DNA from: Zygnema cylindricum
Taxonomy: Eukaryota; Streptophyta; Zygnematophyceae; Zygnematales; Zygnemataceae
NCBI GenBank assembly: GCA_037447655.1
Contig: JBBHKE010003089.1
Span: 126,253-177,931 of the forward strand
Direction: 5' to 3'
Length of the DNA stretch: 51,679 nucleotides
Positions 45,638 to 51,679 of the stretch are shown piece by piece (the first letter of the stretch is position 1; the number at the start of each line of letters is the position of its first letter). The position numbers were made by a program, and so were the translations under genes. A model generated the notes under the pieces. That model was not told the DNA's origin and ran no database searches. It saw nothing but the letters and a program-made list of their open reading frames with translations.

Positions 45638-46608
45638 TAAAACACAAATTTCTTGTATTTTAAAAAAAAGTTTAAAGATGACGTTTTTTGGCGTGGTCGA
45701 GGGTCGAAAAACACAAGACGACAACATGTAATACATCCTAGATTTGATGATAATGCAAAATGTAATTTTCATTTTTTTTTATTTTTTTGTACGGTTGAAA
45801 CTTACGCGGTACGGCTCTAAGTTTTACAGGGAAATGACACAAAAAAAACCCTTACTTAGGCACATGGAGACGCACCCTAAGTAACATTATATGGGACCTC
45901 GTAAGTTACAAGCCTTGAACTTAAAATATAGTTAATGACAATTGTTTTTCCTTAACGTTAATATATGTACAATTTCATTAGTGTCACCTACTCTAGTTCA
46001 GGAGGTATTTATTTGGTGTATTGTATAACATGTGTCATTCCCTAGTAAAACTGCTCGTCAGCCTATACAAAAAAAAAAAAAACCCTCTACAAAAATACAA
46101 AAAAGGTCACAGAAAACAACATAGACATAGAAAGTGAGTGGCGTAAACACTAAAAGCGCACTCTAAGTGTGGGGCTCCATAAGGCGAAAGTTGAGGTTGT
46201 TTACAAAAAAACATACATTTTCATATTTATTTATTATGATACATGTTTTATGAAGATTCGACATGCTTCTCCAAACTTTTGAGTGACAACTTTGACCATC
46301 CAATTTTATGTTTTCGAAGAAAACGCTCATTTTATCAATTGTCTGACTTCTCTTGAGGAGGGAAGTAGCCCAACACTCGACGAGGAGGATTTGTACACTA
46401 TAAAATAGAATATATGATCCACGATGACAAGCGACAACAACCTTACAATCGGCAAAGGTCGTGGTACTAGTAGCAAAAAAAAAAGTAAGTGATAACTGCC
46501 TTTGCTTACATAACTTGATGGATAAAATATCAATATATTGATGCCAATTAAAGAATCCGTACAATTATTGGCAACGACTGATGGACTAGGGCCCAAATTT
46601 TATCAAAG
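45638..46608. other. Intergenic DNA, nothing recognised
   Basis: AT-rich with short A/T runs. Open frames on the minus strand (46163-46596) have no recognisable motif. Confidence 0.45.
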
Positions 46609-47573
46609 TAACGGTAGTTTTGCATGTGTTAATGTTACAGTTATTTTATGTCGTTTTCCTCCATAACTTGGAAAAAAACGAGAAAATCTGAAGTCTTACC
46701 AAAAAATTGAAATTACCACTGTACAATTTGCGTTACCTTGAAACTATATATGTACGAGTTTGTCTTCTAGCGCGATGTAGTTTGTCCTCTAGCGCGTTTC
46801 GGCCCACTTTCGTGTTCTTCTATCTCATCTTCAAACTATATATAAATCCACCTCGCTAGGTCATTTTAAATAAAGTTCCATAAGGTGAGCGAATAGGCAG
46901 ATACTCTCGCACGTGCCGGGAGTTTTTGACATTTTTTGTGCGCGGAGTACCTAATAAAAAACCCACTGCACGTTTTCACCCTGTGCGTGACTTTTTTCCT
47001 TACGTTTTTTTCCGTACATGGGCTGTGGAGGGGGTCTCGACCAACGGGCGCCATTTCGTAAAAGCGAAGTCCGTGAAAGCACCTGCCTCTCTCTGCCTCT
47101 CCCACTACCGCGTCTATCTCACAATCCTTACAATGAAAAGCGTCAATAATGGTATAAAATGAAAGATCTCTAAAAATGGTTTCTTTTTACTATCTTTGGG
47201 CGTATTTTGATGGCAAGTAGAGTGAGAAAGGCAAAAAAAAAACAATCAAGGAACCATGGAGGAAAGTTGTAGAATTTGTGACGTCGGCGCTGTCATAATT
47301 GAGCGTGACGTCAAAAAATCACAAACCCTAAACAACTACAACGTCACAAGTACAAGACGCCTACAACCGTCGCTATTTTGTAAACGTCATCAATTGTCGC
47401 CAGTTTTGTAGACCTCTACAACCGTCACAAATTACACCCGTGTCTACATCCATCGCTTTATAAAGTAACGATTTCATTTTTTTACATAGAAATGCTTTGA
47501 AAGTAGCACGGAGAATTTTCGCTTAAAACAAAGTTACAAGACTAAATTTCTGGTTACATGCGAAAGTACCATA
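46609..47573. mobile_element. TIR element T1, diverged copy of T2
   Basis: Left end TAACGGTAGTTTTGCATGTG and right end GGTTACATGCGAAAGTACCA are degenerate versions of the perfect inverted repeat of T2. The interior runs parallel to T2 over its length, for example TGGTATAAAATGAAAGATCT, AACCATGGAGGAAAG and repeated CTACAACCGTC units. No transposase. Confidence 0.75.
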
Positions 47574-48195
47574 AGAAAGGATAGGGCAAATTGTGACATG
47601 TTCTCACATGTTTATTATGTGAATACATGCTATAGCTACAATATTATTAGCATGTGAAGATAAACTACAGTACAGCGCCAATCGTTTATAATGTAAAAAA
47701 ATATTAGTGTAAAGAAAAAAATAGTGTTATTTACGCTATATTGGGCTTCATATCCTCACGCCAACAAAACATGAACCCCAACACTAATTAGGATACACAT
47801 TCCCATAGTGTTGCCCCTCTAGTTATTGTTCACATAGTCCACATTTGAACATGTGAGAACAACGGGTGATTCCGCGAGTCTTTATTACAAGGAATCAATT
47901 TTGAGAGCGCTTTCCCATGTCAACGCCGCTCACTTTCCAATCTCGACGCCGTCATCTGACACATTTTCTGTATGTTTGTACCAAAAAACGAGCAATCTTA
48001 GTACAAATTCGCGCATTTCGTACACTACAATATTTAAAAAATGACCGAAATAGAGTCAATGACACGAATTAAACCTTACCAATATTAAGGTAAAGAGAAA
48101 ATTATTATTATTAATTATATTTAAGGGCCAAAGATATAGTTAAGGAGCGGATATAATGTTATTAACACTCTAAGCGATTCACGATTTCTTGTGGT
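47574..48195. other. Intergenic DNA, nothing recognised
   Basis: AT-rich sequence with no recognisable gene or repeat boundary. Confidence 0.45.
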
Positions 48196-48414
48196 TACAC
48201 CTTGTATCGCTATTAGCGTTATTGTTTTTTTTGCGACTTAAAAAATCCTTTCTCTTTACACGCTTGTCGGATTATGGAACTAACGGTTACGGTTGAAGGC
48301 CAAGATTCTCACCTTCCGATTGGCGGTATCTATGCCAAAATTGGACAAGTGTGTACGGAGAAAAAACGTTTTAAGTGGCAAAAAAACATTAACCCTAATA
48401 GTGGTACACGGTGT
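48196..48414. mobile_element. MITE copy M4
   Basis: Left end TACACCTTGTATCGCTATTA, right end AATAGTGGTACACGGTGT. The interior block (TTTACACGCTTGTCGGATTA ... CAAGTGTGTACGGAGAAAAA) is itself inverted. 219 bp, probably close to the original MITE size. The last two bases are replaced by the start of H2. Confidence 0.82.
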
Positions 48415-48797
48415 TGCGTTGTGTATTGGTATCCATTTGTTGATAACTGATATTTACCTTTTTTTAACTTAACGATGATCGATGTATTTGTCCATATCGG
48501 TTATGAAATTATTGCGATGAAAAACATTTATATGTGATGAGTTATCGATAAATAGGGGGTCGATAATTATCAGCAAAAACTGTACGGCTCAGACGTACGT
48601 CTGTACTATTATGTACAAAAATACAAAACATATCGTCATAAGTGGATATGCGTAGTATACTATATTTTGTACCCTTATCGACGATAAAAAGTTTGTTGGT
48701 TCCAGAGCGATTTACTAGGACCCCTCAGCGTTCGATAACCGATAATTGTCGGTATCAACTTTATTTACGATAAGTTTTGACCCGATACACAACACTA
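48415..48797. mobile_element. hAT-like element H2 (short, non-autonomous)
   Basis: Ends TGCGTTGTGTATTGGTA and CCGATACACAACACTA match H1 termini, and subterminal ATCGGTTAT/ATAACCGATAAT motifs are shared. 383 bp. No 8-bp duplication is left. It abuts MITE M4 tip to tip. Confidence 0.72.
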
Positions 48798-49214
48798 TAA
48801 ATGTACTGTACGGTACACTAAAATTCAGTACAGTAGTGTTATGTTTTCATGTTTTGGCTTTGGGTCCTTGAACCCAAAATATCGATATTAACACTAACTG
48901 TTTCAGTGTTTCTTGACTCTGATAGCGATGCACGGTGTACTTAAAAGTACTATAATGTTGCAGCCCACTCTCAACGGCACCCAACTGCTTGGTCTTGGTC
49001 CAACAACGATCAAAGTTGTAGTACTTCCCTACATACGTTCTCGTACTGTACCCGGTGAATCGTTCGGACAAGCTGTTGGTTGTTACGAAATAATCTTATG
49101 AGAAACAGTACAAAATACAATTTAAACATTTCCATATTTTATGGATTTCTAGTAGCGTACGCTATCGTACGGTGCGTAATTTTCTAAGTTGGAACCATAG
49201 ATGTCCTATGCGTA
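48798..49214. other. Non-coding DNA with a lone MITE terminus
   Basis: GATAGCGATGCACGGTGTA at 48921-48939 matches the right terminus of the M family, but no clear left partner was found. GTACTGTACGGTACACT lies near 48803. Confidence 0.45.
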
Positions 49215-50174
49215 TAAGGGTACGTCCCCATGTATTAAAGTATCGACTTTTCAAAGTCATTTTGCCCTAAAATTAAGAGAACTTTCAGAAAAACTTCAAC
49301 TGTAAGAGAAAAACATTTTTACCACAGTATACTAAACGCCAGTTCTATACTTTGAATGTACTGCATGTTTGTTATCATGTGAACGTATTTTGGCGTTTTC
49401 CTCTTTTCGATCCCCGGACAAGAGAATCCGGCCCATCAAAAAACTTCATCCAAAATCACCTCGAGGGGGTGTTTTTAGTTAAAGTACCGGCCAAACAGGG
49501 AAGTTAAAATGACCCACGCACACGCCACAAGAGTGGAAAAATTTTAGCACGAGGGAGAGTCGTTGCTATTTTGCTCCGAGCCCGTCACGCGCATGTACGG
49601 CAAAAAAAAAATCAGGGGTCTCGGACCTCCACTTTCATTCATTGGGTCATTTGCAAAATTTTGTACCGTCGTCGCCTCTCCCCTCTCCCTCTCACACCAT
49701 CGCTTTTATCTCACACTTTTTAGAATGAGACACGACAATATTGGTATAAAATGAAAGATCTTTTAAAAATGTTATTTTAGAAAAAAATTACGTTTTTTTA
49801 AATGGCAAGTCTAGTGAGAAAAGTAGAAAAAACGAAATAGGGAAACCATGGCGGAAAGCTTTTGAACTAGTGACGTCGACGTTGTCACATAACCAGAAGC
49901 ATAACGTCACAATGTCACCAAACCCGAAACATCTACAATTTCACTAAAACCTGGACGTCTACCACTGTCGCTGTTTTTGTTGGCGGCACTAATCGTCGGA
50001 AGTTTCGTCGTCGGCTTCAATCGTCACAAGTTGTACCTACGTCTACAACCGTCACATTTTAAAGTTCCGATTTCATTTTCGCACATAGGGACGCTCTGCA
50101 AAGGTGTACGGAGAATCTTCACTACAGTCCAAAATACTTTATCAAAGTACTGATTACATGGGGACGTACCCTTA
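49215..50174. mobile_element. TIR element T2
   Basis: Perfect 20-bp terminal inverted repeat TAAGGGTACGTCCCCATGTA at both ends. With TA taken as the target, the element is AGGG...CCCT, which would fit the Tc1/mariner group. The 960-bp interior has GACGTC-rich tandem CTACAACCGTCAC units and no transposase frame, so it is non-autonomous. Confidence 0.82.
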
Positions 50175-50702
50175 GCATTAAAGTCTAAAGTACAAAACAA
50201 TTTTTGACTTTCTGCAGCAAATTGGAACCGTACAGCCTTTAAAATTCTTCAATAGTCAAAGTCAACCTTGTACGGCACTAAATATTGCCAAAAATATTTT
50301 AGCCCGTAATGTGACCGAAGTGTGGCAGTGTCTGCCAGCTGTCAATAGTAGACGTATCGGCACCGATACGCATTAGCTGGACGCCTTTCCGCAGCAAAGA
50401 TTCCCTGTCCGACAGTTATTCCCTCCAATTATTCATCCGGCAACAAAACAAAACGCTCAAAACACATTTGCCGGCCGTCAGATCATGGCATGGCCGTCTG
50501 CATGTCAGTTTTGTCACATCATCTGAGAGGCCTAACGGACATCTGATAATAGTTGACCTAAAAAGTACAGGACACGTGGTGGCTTGAATATTCTTGTCTG
50601 AGATAGATCACAAATTTTGTCAGAGACTCGAAAGGCCGTCTTATTGGTCGTACGGTCGCACCTGATTGGACCGATACTGACTGTCCGACAATCGAGCACG
50701 GT
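50175..50702. other. Intergenic DNA, nothing recognised
   Basis: No frame or repeat boundary that I can support. Confidence 0.4.
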
Positions 50703-51577
50703 TCACCGTGTATCGCTATTAGTGTTGATGCTTTTTTAGGGCGGACTCCCATTAGGCGTTTCAGTAGCTGTACGGATGCATTTATTGAAGGGCGTGCCTT
50801 CCATTTAGGTCGTGTCAGTAAATCACTTTTTATTTGCGTGGCTCATTCTGGTTGGTAGCACGTAGGTTAATATTCGATGCTTAAAATCTTGAAAGCATCT
50901 TCGAATGCAAAGTCTGAACGAAATATCTGTACGACCGGAGGTAATATCTGTACCAGTGGAGGTATTTAATGACCTTTACAGAGGGCATTATTGATGGTTG
51001 GGAGTGTGACGGGATGATTTCGGCGTATTCACAGCCACCCTGGCGTAACGCACAAGGCCCATGCGACGTGTACGCACATAAGTGCGCGCTTATGGAAGGA
51101 TTATAATTTCCTTTTCCACGCGGCCCATTTTTACACGTTCAGTCTGTGCAAAGTTTCCTCCCTATGCCCGGTCGCCACATGTCCTCCCTGTGCACGGTGG
51201 TCGCCACAGACTATAGGGTTAACGACGTGGTGTCTTGTATAGAAAGTATAATGGCATCCGACGGTTAAATAATGCGCCAACATCCTTGGAGATTTTCCCG
51301 TAAAGATGTTTTACTTGGAAAAGATAAAATGGTACGGATCTGTACGAAAAGGTACGGGCATCAGTAAACGACCTCACTTTTTTTCGATAATGGAAGGCCA
51401 CCGTTAGTCGCTTAAAACATTTTTTCTCCGTACACACATGTCGGATTGCAGATCTGACGGTTGCAATTGAAATGTAAGATTATCAGCTTTCAATTGGCTG
51501 TCTCCATTTGAAAATCGCAGAAAAGATGTTTTTGATTGGCGAAAAAATTATTAACCCTAATAGCGGTGCACGGTGTA
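50703..51577. mobile_element. MITE copy M5 with a large internal insertion
   Basis: Left end TTCACCGTGTATCGCTATTA, right end CCTAATAGCGGTGCACGGTG TA. The MITE interior resumes at about 51405 (GTCGCTTAAAACATTTTTTC, TCCGTACACACATGTCGGAT). About 660 bp between roughly 50744 and 51404 have no match to other copies and are either an insertion or captured genomic DNA. Confidence 0.68.
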
Positions 51578-51679
51578 GCGCGAATCAGCGTGACAGCTGG
51601 CGTCTTCAGAAATAGGAAAGATCGCTCGCCTGTACCTCCGAAAAAACTGTTTTTAGTCTTCAGTATTTGACTTTTTCAG

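Noticed and set aside
46163-46596. Minus-strand open frames up to 133 residues
   Set aside because: They are AT-rich, with no motif, and overlap each other in different frames.

Overview
The window is nuclear DNA of a photosynthetic eukaryote, most likely from the green-plant/streptophyte lineage. It has spliced genes with GT-AG introns, a sigma-70 factor of the kind that serves plastid RNA polymerase, an LpxB gene of the kind found in plants, and a dense load of Ty1/copia retrotransposons and small DNA transposons. The species cannot be named from sequence alone; a charophyte, bryophyte or other repeat-rich plant would fit.

Region 1 (1-5735) is purine/pyrimidine-rich satellite DNA and two decayed copia fragments lying tail to tail (about 505-3236 on + and 3237-4630 on -). 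It probably lies inside intron 5 of the next gene. Region 2 (6026-11251, - strand) holds the first five exons of lipid-A-disaccharide synthase (LpxB). They are scattered among introns filled with tandem repeats and one MITE, and they join in phase to give 299 residues. The remaining exons lie left of the window. Region 3 (11252-13267) is the spacer between divergent genes. Region 4 (13268-18129, + strand) is a five-exon sigma factor gene. Its 925-residue product has a very long disordered N-terminus with an AT-hook-like motif. Both genes are nuclear and probably encode organelle-targeted proteins.

Region 5 (18642-19536) is a non-autonomous hAT-like element with a perfect 8-bp target duplication. 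Region 6 (20598-45637) is a nest of copia-type LTR retrotransposons, named here A to G. B interrupts A. Solo LTR C interrupts B, and gag-only element D lies inside C. E, an element of another subfamily, also interrupts B. F is an inverted, gag-deleted and apparently chimeric element. G is a partial LTR. Where the primer-binding site can be seen it is GGTTATGGGCCC-like, matching the anticodon arm of initiator tRNA-Met (half-tRNA priming as in Drosophila copia), and the gag start codon lies inside it. Every LTR except those of E carries an antisense tRNA-like segment with Pol III A-box and B-box motifs followed by a T-run, about 205-310 bp from the LTR start. This is the most unusual feature of the window.

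Region 7 (45638-51679) has no recognisable gene. It contains two copies of a 960-bp terminal-inverted-repeat element, a second hAT-like element, and further copies of the MITE family also found inside the copia fragment, LpxB intron 1 and the gene spacer.
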